Below are positions 1 through 6,882 of a DNA stretch of 64,000 bases, in pieces. The translations under genes were made by a program, and so were the position numbers. How positions within the stretch are numbered: position 1 is the stretch's first letter; every line of letters begins with the position of its first letter. The DNA comes from Paenibacillus sp. PAMC 26794 (GTDB lineage Bacteria > Bacillota > Bacilli > Paenibacillales > Paenibacillaceae), in assembly GCF_000316035.1 (NCBI RefSeq), contig NZ_ANHX01000009.1:47376-111375 (forward strand), read 5' to 3'. Below the pieces are notes generated by a model, which was not told the origin of the DNA, searched no databases, and saw only the letters and a list, made by a program, of their open reading frames with translations.

Positions 1-201
1 CCATCGTCCTCTGGAATGTATCAGTACAACATGACTGGAGCGGACAGAGGAAGTATCATAGAGCCTTTTGTTGTGAGCATGGGACCTGCTTATCCGCAGT
101 ATTGGATGGCCCTCTCTTTACTTGCAATAGGAATGGCGTTATTTTCTCTTGGACGTATGCATCGAACAACGAGTAAACGCAAACAAGGTGCGAGTGCATA
201 G
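1..201 (+). CDS. C-terminal part of an unknown membrane-anchored protein (5' end outside window)
   Basis: The reading frame is open from base 1 to a TAG at 199-201, so this is the last 66 residues of a gene that starts upstream. The fragment holds one hydrophobic stretch (PQYWMALSLLAIGMALFSLG) followed by a basic tail (RMHRTTSKRKQ), which is typical of a C-terminal membrane anchor with a cytoplasmic basic end. I do not recognise the family. An internal ATG at 16 has no ribosome binding site in view, which supports a truncated gene rather than a 61-aa protein. It ends 43 bases before the phosphatase gene and may share its transcript. Confidence 0.6.
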   Translation, partial: PSSSGMYQYNMTGADRGSIIEPFVVSMGPAYPQYWMALSLLAIGMALFSLGRMHRTTSKRKQGASA

Positions 202-244
202 GTAATAACCTTTCGTTCGCCGTGTGGAGAAATGAGGGATGTAA

Positions 245-844
245 GTGCGAATCGGGCTTATTCGTCACGGTCTTACAGACTGGAATGCGGCGGGCCGTAT
301 ACAGGGTCAGACGGATATTCCTCTGAATGGAGAAGGTCGTGAACAGGCAGAGCGCCTGGGAAGACGTCTGCTGACGGAAGAATACCAATGGGACTATATC
401 ATCACAAGTGGATTATCGCGGGCACAGGAAACAGGGGAGATTATCTCTAAACTGTTGAATGTACCTTTGCTTGAGCCGGATGCACGGTTGAAAGAAAGGG
501 CTTTTGGTCAGATTGAAGGTCTGACTTCAGAAGAACGGGTTGCCCGTTGGGGCAAATCCTGGGAGACATTGGACTTGGGACAGGAGCAGATAGCGGATAT
601 CCAGATTCGTGCACTGGATTTTCTGGAAGATCTATGGTCTGCCTATCCGGACCAAAACGTACTCATTGTCACTCACGGAGCTTTCTTAGCCAACCTGTTA
701 ACAGCCTTGTTTAAAGATCGGTATACAGAACGGATTGGAAACCTGTCACTGACGATCCTGGAAAAGGAACGTGATGACTGGAGTCCACTGTTATATAATT
801 GCACACGACATCTGTCTTTGGACACAGCGAAACAACCTGAGTAA
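245..844 (+). CDS. Histidine phosphatase family protein (phosphoglycerate mutase-like)
   Basis: This 199-aa protein has the histidine phosphatase fold. The LIRHG motif at residues 5-9 carries the histidine that is phosphorylated in this family, KERAFGQIEG carries the usual acidic residue, and VTHGAF near residue 143 carries the second catalytic histidine. The length is normal for cobC/gpmB-like members. The start is GTG at 245, placed by GAGGGAT about seven bases upstream. The substrate cannot be read from the sequence: members act on phosphosugars, nucleotides or the alpha-ribazole phosphate of cobalamin synthesis, and no cobalamin genes are nearby. A hairpin terminator overlaps its stop codon. 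Confidence 0.85.
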   Translation: MRIGLIRHGLTDWNAAGRIQGQTDIPLNGEGREQAERLGRRLLTEEYQWDYIITSGLSRAQETGEIISKLLNVPLLEPDARLKERAFGQIEGLTSEERVARWGKSWETLDLGQEQIADIQIRALDFLEDLWSAYPDQNVLIVTHGAFLANLLTALFKDRYTERIGNLSLTILEKERDDWSPLLYNCTRHLSLDTAKQPE

Positions 845-866
845 GCTAACTTGGGTTGTTTTTTTG
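831..866 (+). terminator. Rho-independent terminator of the histidine phosphatase gene
   Basis: AACAACC (831-837) pairs with GGTTGTT (854-860), an inner AGT/ACT adds three pairs, and a run of T follows. The left arm lies inside the last codons of the upstream gene. Confidence 0.75.
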
Positions 867-953
867 CGTTTTATGGGGAAATAGAGACTGTATATGATTT
901 CAAACCTCTCATTTTTCTTCTGATTGACCAACTTGAGGCATAGTATGATTAAC

Positions 954-996
954 GAATTAATTTCATCATTCACTAAAGATATTATGAAATTAATTC
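954..996. repeat. Perfect 13-bp inverted repeat in the 274-bp gap before the 372-aa gene
   Basis: GAATTAATTTCAT (954-966) is exactly complementary to ATGAAATTAATTC (984-996) around a 17-base loop. No T-run follows, so it does not look like a terminator. It could be an operator or a leader hairpin. The rest of 845-1118 is AT-rich and holds a possible 23-codon ORF at 1028-1099. Confidence 0.5.
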
Positions 997-1027
997 AAAC
1001 ATAAATTTCCAAAAAGAGGTTTAGATT

Positions 1028-1099
1028 ATGGGAATTCCGTCAACGATGTTTACAAAACCAAACTATTTCAGGCTCCAAATCAGTAGTCGAAGTAGTTAA
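1028..1099 (+). CDS. Possible 23-aa leader peptide
   Basis: An ATG at 1028 opens 23 codons (MGIPSTMFTKPNYFRLQISS plus RSS) ending in TAA at 1097-1099, 19 bases before the next gene. AGAGGT sits seven bases upstream of the ATG, a fair ribosome binding site. It could be a leader peptide, a small protein or chance. No amino-acid run typical of attenuators is present. Confidence 0.25.
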   Translation: MGIPSTMFTKPNYFRLQISSRSS

Positions 1100-1118
1100 C
1101 GGGCGAGGCGATGGACCC

Positions 1119-2237
1119 ATGAATCTAGCGGATATGCTTACTTTTGCCGATATTGGCCAGCTTAATCGAATAGCAGACTATTACCAATGTGAATGCAAGC
1201 CCAATTCCAAACATGAACTCATCCAGAGTATTCTCACTACATTGGGCAGCAGACCCTTTTTTGAGCAGCAGGTACGTCAACTGAATCAAGCAGATCAGCG
1301 CTTTTTGAACAACTTGTTGTTTGATCCTCGCCAGTATTATGGTATGGAAGAACTCATTGCCATAGCCCGTCAATCGATGGACAAAAAGGAGAGTGAGGCT
1401 GGCGCCAGTCCACGTGATCTCATCGTTCGCTTCAATAAGAGTGGATGGTTGTTCAATGGGACAACGCAGCAGACCAGGTATTTGTATCAGGTACCCCAGG
1501 ATCTGAAATTAAGATTCAGGGATGTGTTATCCACACATCTGCGAGCAGGGATTACCAAAACAACGGAACCACCCATGTATCGGGATGAGTATCATCTCTT
1601 AGCGGATGATCTCAAGTTGTTTCTGCAGTTTGTCCAGCAGCACGAAATTGCCCTTAACGCTGAAGGTATGATGTACCGTCGCTCTCAACAGCAAATTATG
1701 GAGCATCTGCACATTAGTGAGGAATTGGTGGGCAAAGGTGGATGGAGATTCGGATATGGCCGTTCCTTCAAGGATTACCCGGATCGTTTCGCACTTCTCT
1801 ACGACTATGCATTTCACCATCGGCTGGTTCGTGAGGAGCAAGGTACGCTGAAGTTATCACCAGCTGGAGAAGACAAGCTGGGGGCTGAGAAAACAGCCGA
1901 AATGATACAGCTATTTAGGTTTTGGTTAAGATTGTATAAAGGTGCTATTCCCAATCTGTCCTCTATTGTGTATTGGACAGGCGAATGTGCCCTGGAATGG
2001 TCAACCGCCGAGTCGCTGTTTCGTCAGATCGGTCCATTCATTCAGCCGTTCTATTATGATATGGCCGAGGCCATCTATGATAACAGAATTGTTAAAATGA
2101 TGTTGCATCTTGGCATGGTCCGTATTGGGGAACATGAGGAAGGCCGGACGATACAAATGACAGCCTGGGGCACACGTCTTGCTGCATCCTGTCGCTCCAT
2201 CTCAGGAGACATTAAGCCTATTATGTTTGACAAGTGA
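1119..2237 (+). CDS. Unknown conserved-type cytoplasmic protein, 372 aa
   Basis: I do not recognise this protein. It is 372 residues, soluble, with no signal peptide or membrane segment and no obvious catalytic motif. The N-terminus (LADMLTFADIGQLNRIADYY, then KHELIQSILT) resembles small helical DNA-binding or SAP-like modules, and the whole reads as a series of helical, possibly winged-helix, segments (for example SPAGEDKLG and MTAWGTRLA, which look like the wing regions of helicase-associated domains). That is a weak impression only. The ATG at 1119 is preceded by GGCGAGGCGATGG, a poor to fair Shine-Dalgarno. The gene stands alone before the gamma-carbonic anhydrase gene. Confidence 0.7.
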   Translation: MNLADMLTFADIGQLNRIADYYQCECKPNSKHELIQSILTTLGSRPFFEQQVRQLNQADQRFLNNLLFDPRQYYGMEELIAIARQSMDKKESEAGASPRDLIVRFNKSGWLFNGTTQQTRYLYQVPQDLKLRFRDVLSTHLRAGITKTTEPPMYRDEYHLLADDLKLFLQFVQQHEIALNAEGMMYRRSQQQIMEHLHISEELVGKGGWRFGYGRSFKDYPDRFALLYDYAFHHRLVREEQGTLKLSPAGEDKLGAEKTAEMIQLFRFWLRLYKGAIPNLSSIVYWTGECALEWSTAESLFRQIGPFIQPFYYDMAEAIYDNRIVKMMLHLGMVRIGEHEEGRTIQMTAWGTRLAASCRSISGDIKPIMFDK

Positions 2238-2281
2238 AGGACAAGTTGCTAAAATCACTCCCAAATTAAGGAGTGATAATA

Positions 2282-2788
2282 ATGATAATTCCATACAAAG
2301 GTCTACAACCTCAGTTACACCCTTCGGTATATATGGCTGAAGGTGCAAAACTGATCGGTGATTTGAGAATGGGAGAAGAGTCTTCCGTCTGGTTCAATGC
2401 AGTCCTGCGGGCTGATTTGGCTCCTATTATCATTGGAAAGCGCTGTAATATTCAAGATAACGTTGTCGGGCATGTCAATACTGATCAACCTTTGATTGTG
2501 GGAGATGATGTCTCAGTAGGACATACAGCGATCATTCATGGTTGTCGTATTGGAACAGGATCATTAATCGGTATGGGAGCCATTCTGCTGAATGGAGCCG
2601 ATATTGGCGAATATACGCTGATTGGAGCCGGTTCTGTTGTTACTGAGAATAGTAAAATTCCGCCCTATACTCTTGCTTTGGGGACACCTGCCAAAGTGAT
2701 ACGTGAGCTGACAGATGCCGATCTGGAGCGGATGTCCAGAACTTCACTGGGTTATGTTACCAAAGGAAAAGAATATAGGAGCTCTTAA
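2282..2788 (+). CDS. Gamma-carbonic anhydrase-like hexapeptide-repeat protein
   Basis: This 168-aa protein is built of left-handed beta-helix hexapeptide repeats ([LIV]-G-x-x-x-x, for example IIIGKRCNIQ, LIVGDDVSVG, TLIGAGSVV). H64, H81 and H86 match the three zinc ligands of the gamma-carbonic anhydrase family (His, then His-x4-His). Relatives are YrdA, YtoA and PaaY; members form trimers with the metal between subunits. Many bacterial members have weak or unknown enzyme activity, so carbonic anhydrase function is an inference. The start is ATG 2282, chosen because AAGGAG lies eight bases upstream; an in-frame GTG at 2273 lies inside that site. Confidence 0.85.
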   Translation: MIIPYKGLQPQLHPSVYMAEGAKLIGDLRMGEESSVWFNAVLRADLAPIIIGKRCNIQDNVVGHVNTDQPLIVGDDVSVGHTAIIHGCRIGTGSLIGMGAILLNGADIGEYTLIGAGSVVTENSKIPPYTLALGTPAKVIRELTDADLERMSRTSLGYVTKGKEYRSS

Positions 2789-2811
2789 ATCCGTTTTGGA
2801 GGTGCATCCTA

Positions 2812-2991
2812 TTGGATAAAATGAAAGTTACGTATGAAGTCATGTTGGGGCTGGCAGCTGAGATGGTGTGGGACGAAGCGCTTCGCAAACAGCGCAGCGA
2901 GAAGCTCTATTTGGAAATCGATAAAGCGTTAGCTACCGGAGACGAAGTAGCTTTCCGGAGTCTGACGGATGAACTGAGGACCATAAACTGA
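2812..2991 (+). CDS. Small IDEAL-domain protein (like the C-terminal part of YpiB)
   Basis: The frame starts at TTG 2812, placed by GGAGGT about nine bases upstream, and encodes 59 residues ending at TGA 2989-2991. The helical core (MVWDEALRKQRSEKLYLEIDKA followed by LATGDEVAFRSLTDELR, given here in two parts) fits the IDEAL domain found at the C-terminus of B. subtilis YpiB, a gene at the same chromosomal position. Here the UPF0302 part of YpiB is missing, so only the short domain is encoded. Its role is not known. A terminator follows at 3018. Confidence 0.7.
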   Translation: MDKMKVTYEVMLGLAAEMVWDEALRKQRSEKLYLEIDKALATGDEVAFRSLTDELRTIN

Positions 2992-3017
2992 TGGGCAAAA
3001 TATATTCTTTCTGAGAT

Positions 3018-3051
3018 AAAAGGGAATGCGCAGATGCGTGTTTCCTTTTTT
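3018..3051 (+). terminator. Rho-independent terminator after the IDEAL-domain gene
   Basis: AAAAGGGAATGCGC pairs with GCGTGTTTCCTTTT around AGAT, with GC and GT pairs in the stem, and ends in a T-run. Confidence 0.7.
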
Positions 3052-3143
3052 GATATGTGTAATTCCGAAATGAATGTCTGGATTTATAAGATATGGTCAT
3101 ATATAATATGGGAATAAAATGGATAGAGAGGGGATATAGGGAA

Positions 3144-3566
3144 TTGAAATTCAGTGAGATGACTCAAGACAGCTGGGCTGAACTGCAACTCTATCTGGAT
3201 ACATGCCTTATTCCATACACAGCTCTTAGCGGTGAGCAGTCGCCAGTTGAAGCTACCGAGGCATTGGAGCGGCTGAGAGATTTTCTAGATCTGGTCGAAA
3301 TTCCTTTCAAAGGGAGAATCATGACTTATCCAGCCTTTCATTATGCTAATTCGGAATTGTCAATGACATTAAATTCCTTGTCCGCACAGCTTAAATCCTC
3401 GGGATTCAAATATGTGGTTATTATGTCATCAGATGGTCATTTGGATGAGGTGGAAATTCCATCTGCTGATCTGGTTTTGAGTCGGTCCGTGTTAACTCAT
3501 GAGGTCGGAGAAGAGGGGATTGCGAGATTTGTAGGGGAGAAGATACGAGACTTGTGGAAAAAATAG
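3144..3566 (+). CDS. ypiF: YpiF-like protein (DUF2487)
   Basis: This 140-aa protein sits directly before qcrA, as ypiF does in B. subtilis, and the opening residues (KFSEMTQDSWAELQLYLDTC) are typical of that family of unknown function. It has no membrane segment. I chose the TTG at 3144 because GAGAGGGG lies upstream and family members begin with this K-F-x-x-M segment; a longer frame opens at 3093. The family accompanies the cytochrome bc genes, which suggests a link to respiration, but this is context only. A sigma-A promoter for qcr lies in the 190 bases after it. Confidence 0.75.
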   Translation: MKFSEMTQDSWAELQLYLDTCLIPYTALSGEQSPVEATEALERLRDFLDLVEIPFKGRIMTYPAFHYANSELSMTLNSLSAQLKSSGFKYVVIMSSDGHLDEVEIPSADLVLSRSVLTHEVGEEGIARFVGEKIRDLWKK

Positions 3567-3574
3567 TTTTTGGC

Positions 3575-3676
3575 GACAAATGTGACAAATTTACAACATT
3601 TTTTTAATAACGCTTACAATTGAACCTTAAAAATGTGTGACAAATTCTTGACGGTGTTCTAGGGCTACTATATGAT
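3575..3676 (+). promoter_or_regulatory. qcrABC promoter with upstream GACAAAT direct repeats
   Basis: TTGACG (3648-3653) and TATGAT (3671-3676) are spaced by 17 bases, a good sigma-A promoter about 80 bases before qcrA. GACAAAT occurs three times upstream (3575, 3584, 3639), twice inside TGTGACAAATT, 55 bases apart. On the other strand the first pair reads as a tandem ATTTGTC repeat with 9-base period, the layout of a response-regulator site. ResD or Rex control is possible but the match to either consensus is imperfect. Confidence 0.65.
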
Positions 3677-3758
3677 TATGTATGTTCTAGTAAGTCGTGG
3701 AATTTATGAAAATGAAAACGTTTGAGAGAGTTGGCTGAAAAAGGGGGTTGGAGACAGT

Positions 3759-4301
3759 ATGAGCAGTGAGCATGACCACCACGAAGCTTCATTGAAATTG
3801 CCAAGCCGCATGGAGATGTCACGCAGGCAGTTTTTAACGTACACGCTTGGTGGAGCTACAGCCTACATGGCCGCCGGTGCAATCCTTCCTATGGTCCGTT
3901 TTGCGGTGGACCCGATTTTGCAACATAAGGGAGAAGGCACCTCTGTCAAAGTAGCTGAAATTAGCAAAATTACGAATGAGCCTCAAGAATTCACCTTTGA
4001 ACTTAAACAACAGGATGGTTGGTATCTGAGTAATGCATCGTTAGTGGCGTGGATTCGCAAAGACGAGCAGGGTAAAATTTATGCACTCTCACCTATCTGT
4101 AAACATCTGGGATGTACAGTAGGCTGGAATAGTGACAAGCAGTACCCTGACGAGTATCATTGCCCTTGCCATGGCGCGCACTATGACAAGGAAGGGAAGA
4201 ATCTTGCCGTAGCCCCCAAACCGCTGGATGAGTACGTAGTCAAGGAAGAGCAGGGTTGGGTATATCTGGGCGACATTGTTCCGAACACCCGAGTGAATTA
4301 G
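3759..4301 (+). CDS. qcrA: Menaquinol:cytochrome c reductase Rieske iron-sulfur subunit
   Basis: QcrA is the [2Fe-2S] subunit of the bc-type complex that passes electrons from menaquinol to cytochrome c. CKHLGC (C114, H116, C119) and CPCH (C135, C137, H138) supply the two cysteine and two histidine ligands plus the disulfide pair. The N-terminus has a twin-arginine motif (SRRQFLTYT, residues 21-29) followed by a hydrophobic stretch to about residue 48, so it is probably exported folded by the Tat system and stays anchored. The length of 180 aa is normal. ATG 3759 follows GGGGGTTGGAG. It is the first gene of qcrABC. Confidence 0.95.
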   Translation: MSSEHDHHEASLKLPSRMEMSRRQFLTYTLGGATAYMAAGAILPMVRFAVDPILQHKGEGTSVKVAEISKITNEPQEFTFELKQQDGWYLSNASLVAWIRKDEQGKIYALSPICKHLGCTVGWNSDKQYPDEYHCPCHGAHYDKEGKNLAVAPKPLDEYVVKEEQGWVYLGDIVPNTRVN

Positions 4302-4316
4302 GAGGCGTGAACGCAG

Positions 4317-4988
4317 ATGTTTAAAAATGTCTATGACTGGATTGACGAGCGTCTCGATATCACGCCAATCTGGCGGGACGTTGCGGATCATGAAGTTCCA
4401 GAGCATGTAAATCCGGCTCATCACTTTTCCGCATTCGTGTACTGCTTTGGTGGATTGACGTTCTTTATTACTGTTATTCAGATTCTGTCAGGCATGTTCC
4501 TGACCATGTATTACGTACCTGATATTATCAATGCCTACGCAAGTGTGGAGTACCTGCAGACCAAAGTAGCCTTCGGCCAAATTGTTCGCGGCATGCACCA
4601 CTGGGGAGCCAGTCTGGTTATCGTAATGATGTTCTTACATACGATGCGTGTGTTCTTTACAGGCTCTTACAAGGCACCGCGTGAAATGAACTGGGTTGTC
4701 GGCATGTTGATCTTTTTCGTCATGTTGGGACTGGGGCTGACAGGGTACTTGTTGCCATGGGATAACAAAGCCTATTTTGCAACAAAAGTAACATTGGAGA
4801 TTGCCAATACGGTTCCTTGGCTGGGACCGATTATTAAAGAATTCCTGCAAGGCGGTACGATTGTCGGTGCACAGACACTAACCCGATTCTTTGCCCTGCA
4901 CGTATTCTTCCTCCCCGCTGTGCTTCTGGTGCTTCTGGTCGGACACTTTATCATGATCCGCAGACAGGGCATTTCGGGACCACTATAA
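4317..4988 (+). CDS. qcrB: Menaquinol:cytochrome c reductase cytochrome b6 subunit
   Basis: QcrB is the four-helix cytochrome b6-type subunit, 223 aa. It carries the haem-ligand histidine pairs in the second and fourth helices (RGMHHWGASLVIVMMFLHTM and RFFALHVFFLPA...GHF) and the conserved LTGYLLPWDNKAYFAT segment. The enzyme oxidises menaquinol at the membrane. The split into a short cytochrome b6 (QcrB) and a fused subunit IV/cytochrome c (QcrC) is typical of Bacillales. ATG 4317 follows GGAGGCG, 15 bases after qcrA, so the genes are cotranscribed. Confidence 0.95.
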   Translation: MFKNVYDWIDERLDITPIWRDVADHEVPEHVNPAHHFSAFVYCFGGLTFFITVIQILSGMFLTMYYVPDIINAYASVEYLQTKVAFGQIVRGMHHWGASLVIVMMFLHTMRVFFTGSYKAPREMNWVVGMLIFFVMLGLGLTGYLLPWDNKAYFATKVTLEIANTVPWLGPIIKEFLQGGTIVGAQTLTRFFALHVFFLPAVLLVLLVGHFIMIRRQGISGPL

Positions 4989-5009
4989 ACTGAGAAGGGA
5001 GGAATCGCA

Positions 5010-5894
5010 ATGGCTCACGGACATAAGAAGGATGATGAGGAAAAGGTTATCTTTGTCGGTGATTCACGGGTCCGTAAAGGGGCGGGATTTATTACCCCTC
5101 CTGATTACACGGCTTACCCCGGCAAATCAGAAGCCTTTATTCCTAACTTCCTGCTGAAAGAATGGATGGTTGGTGTCGTTGTATTGGTGGGCATTCTGGT
5201 ACTAACGATCTCAGAACCTGCACCTTTGGGCTATCCGGCCAATCCGAGCGCATCCGTAATTCCTATGCCGGACTGGTACTTCCTTTTTCTGTATCAGTAC
5301 TTGAAGTATCCATACGCATCGGGTGATTACGTTCTGCTCGGGGTACTGGGGGTCAGCGGAGTCGCTTTCGGAGCTTTGCTGCTGGCACCATTCCTGGACA
5401 CTGGCAAGGAGCGGCGTTTCTATAAACGCCCAATTGCTTCATCATTGATGATTTTGTCGGTCATTTCTGTATTCTACCTGACGAATGTAGCGTGGACGCA
5501 CTACGAGCATGAGTTGGAAGCAAGTGGACAGAAGCCTGAACATATTCAACGTGAAGAAGAAGCACTGGAGAGGCGTGAACAGGGGCTCCCGCCAGTTTCC
5601 AATGCACCTGGTCAGCAAGAAGAAGTTGCGATCGTGGAAGAGGATGATCCTGCAATGGAAACGTACAAGAAGGCCGGTTGTATTGGTTGTCATGCGGCTG
5701 ATATGAAGGGCGCAACTGGACCTTCACTTCGGGGTGTGGGTGACAAGCATAGCCAGGAAGAGATTCTGACCATTATCAAAGAAGGTTACAACGAGATGCA
5801 GCCTCAGTACAATAATGCTATTGCTCAAGGTGTAACGGATGAAGAGATCACTCATCTGACCGAATGGCTTGCGAAACAGAAAGCAGAACAGTAA
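5010..5894 (+). CDS. qcrC: Menaquinol:cytochrome c reductase subunit IV/cytochrome c fusion
   Basis: QcrC is 294 aa. The N-terminal half is subunit IV-like with three membrane helices (about 52-68, 107-128, 143-160) and the PDWYFLFLYQYLKYP segment. The C-terminal part is an extracellular cytochrome c domain with CIGCH at residues 224-228 for covalent haem; M263 is a likely distal ligand. A charged, Glu-rich linker (about 170-215) joins the two. This fusion is the known Bacillales arrangement. ATG 5010 follows GGGAGG. A terminator at 5912 ends the operon. Confidence 0.95.
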   Translation: MAHGHKKDDEEKVIFVGDSRVRKGAGFITPPDYTAYPGKSEAFIPNFLLKEWMVGVVVLVGILVLTISEPAPLGYPANPSASVIPMPDWYFLFLYQYLKYPYASGDYVLLGVLGVSGVAFGALLLAPFLDTGKERRFYKRPIASSLMILSVISVFYLTNVAWTHYEHELEASGQKPEHIQREEEALERREQGLPPVSNAPGQQEEVAIVEEDDPAMETYKKAGCIGCHAADMKGATGPSLRGVGDKHSQEEILTIIKEGYNEMQPQYNNAIAQGVTDEEITHLTEWLAKQKAEQ

Positions 5895-5911
5895 AATCAA
5901 AATAACCAATG

Positions 5912-5943
5912 AAACCTGATCGTTTATGCGGTCAGGTTTTTTG
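5912..5943 (+). terminator. Rho-independent terminator of qcrABC
   Basis: AAACCTGA (5912-5919) pairs with TCAGGTTT (5932-5939), extended by an inner CG/CG, followed by a T-run. Confidence 0.85.
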
Positions 5944-6004
5944 AAGTGTTTTTTGGACAGCACGGTATCGTGCACAACTTATGATGAAGGAAGGGGCAGG
6001 GAAT

Positions 6005-6631
6005 GTGGCTTTATCGTATTTCTGGAGTAGGGAATTTCTGACTAATCGTTATTTCCTGTGGCTATTATTTTGGTGTAATGCGGTAGGAACGGTATACGGA
6101 TACATCTGGTACGGAGAGCAAATGAAAATGACGCTGGCTGAGCAGCCGGTGTGGCAGATCGTATTTGTGCCGGATAGTCCAACAGCGAGTTTGTTTTTTA
6201 CTTTAGCGTTGCTATGGGTCTTGTACCCACCACGGTCCATCATTATCAAACGGATCGGACATGTGATTCAGGCGCTTGCCGTGGTCACATCTGTGAAATA
6301 TGGCGTGTGGGCCGTATCCATTATTTTCGCTGGCTGGATGCAAGGTGGTACACAGCACTGGCAAGATTGGATGTTGATTGCTTCGCATAGTGCGATGGCC
6401 ATTGAAGCTCTTATTTATGTACGCTTTTTCGGCTTCCGCTGGGCTTCCCTTGTCGTTGCAGGTCTCTGGACGCTGTTGAACGATACGATGGATTATACAT
6501 ATGATATTTACCCCTGGTTACCCGCTTCCCTCTATGATCATGTAGATGGTGTGCGTAATTTCACATTCGGACTGACACTGGTAAGCATTCTGTGCGCGTG
6601 GCTGGCCTTAAGACAGGCTAGACGTACCTGA
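6005..6631 (+). CDS. ypjA: YpjA-like integral membrane protein (DUF1405)
   Basis: This protein of about 208 aa has five to six hydrophobic segments and lies directly after qcrABC, the position of ypjA in B. subtilis. Sequence features such as NRYFLWLLFWCNAVGTVYGY and LNDTMDYTYDIYPWLP fit the DUF1405 family, whose function is unknown. I favour the GTG at 6005 because AAGGAAGGGG lies eight bases upstream; the ATG codons at 5981 and 5984 have no ribosome binding site. A terminator follows at 6674, so it is separated from the endoglucanase gene. Confidence 0.85.
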   Translation: MALSYFWSREFLTNRYFLWLLFWCNAVGTVYGYIWYGEQMKMTLAEQPVWQIVFVPDSPTASLFFTLALLWVLYPPRSIIIKRIGHVIQALAVVTSVKYGVWAVSIIFAGWMQGGTQHWQDWMLIASHSAMAIEALIYVRFFGFRWASLVVAGLWTLLNDTMDYTYDIYPWLPASLYDHVDGVRNFTFGLTLVSILCAWLALRQARRT

Positions 6632-6673
6632 TCTTGACCTCATACTTTGGAGAAAGAATAACACGTCTCATGA

Positions 6674-6702
6674 AGAGTCGCTATTTTAGCGGCTTTTTTT
6701 TG
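6674..6702 (+). terminator. Rho-independent terminator of ypjA
   Basis: AGTCGCT (6676-6682) pairs with AGCGGCT (6688-6694) around a TTTT-type loop, then eight T follow. Confidence 0.8.
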
Positions 6703-6882
6703 TGTCCAAAATGTGTCCATATTGTGCTATTTCATGGCTTAAAAATCAAGGATATCTCCATTCTGCACCTTATAATAAAATTGAAACTATATTTTGAAAT
6801 TATTTTCCATAATTACTCATTATTTAAAGGGGTGACGAGTGATCAGCTTTGTAAGATAATCCGGAAAGGGAAGGTGACATGT

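Noticed and set aside
6634..6882. Upstream extension of the endoglucanase frame
   Set aside because: It would cross the ypjA terminator and place the signal peptide inside the protein.
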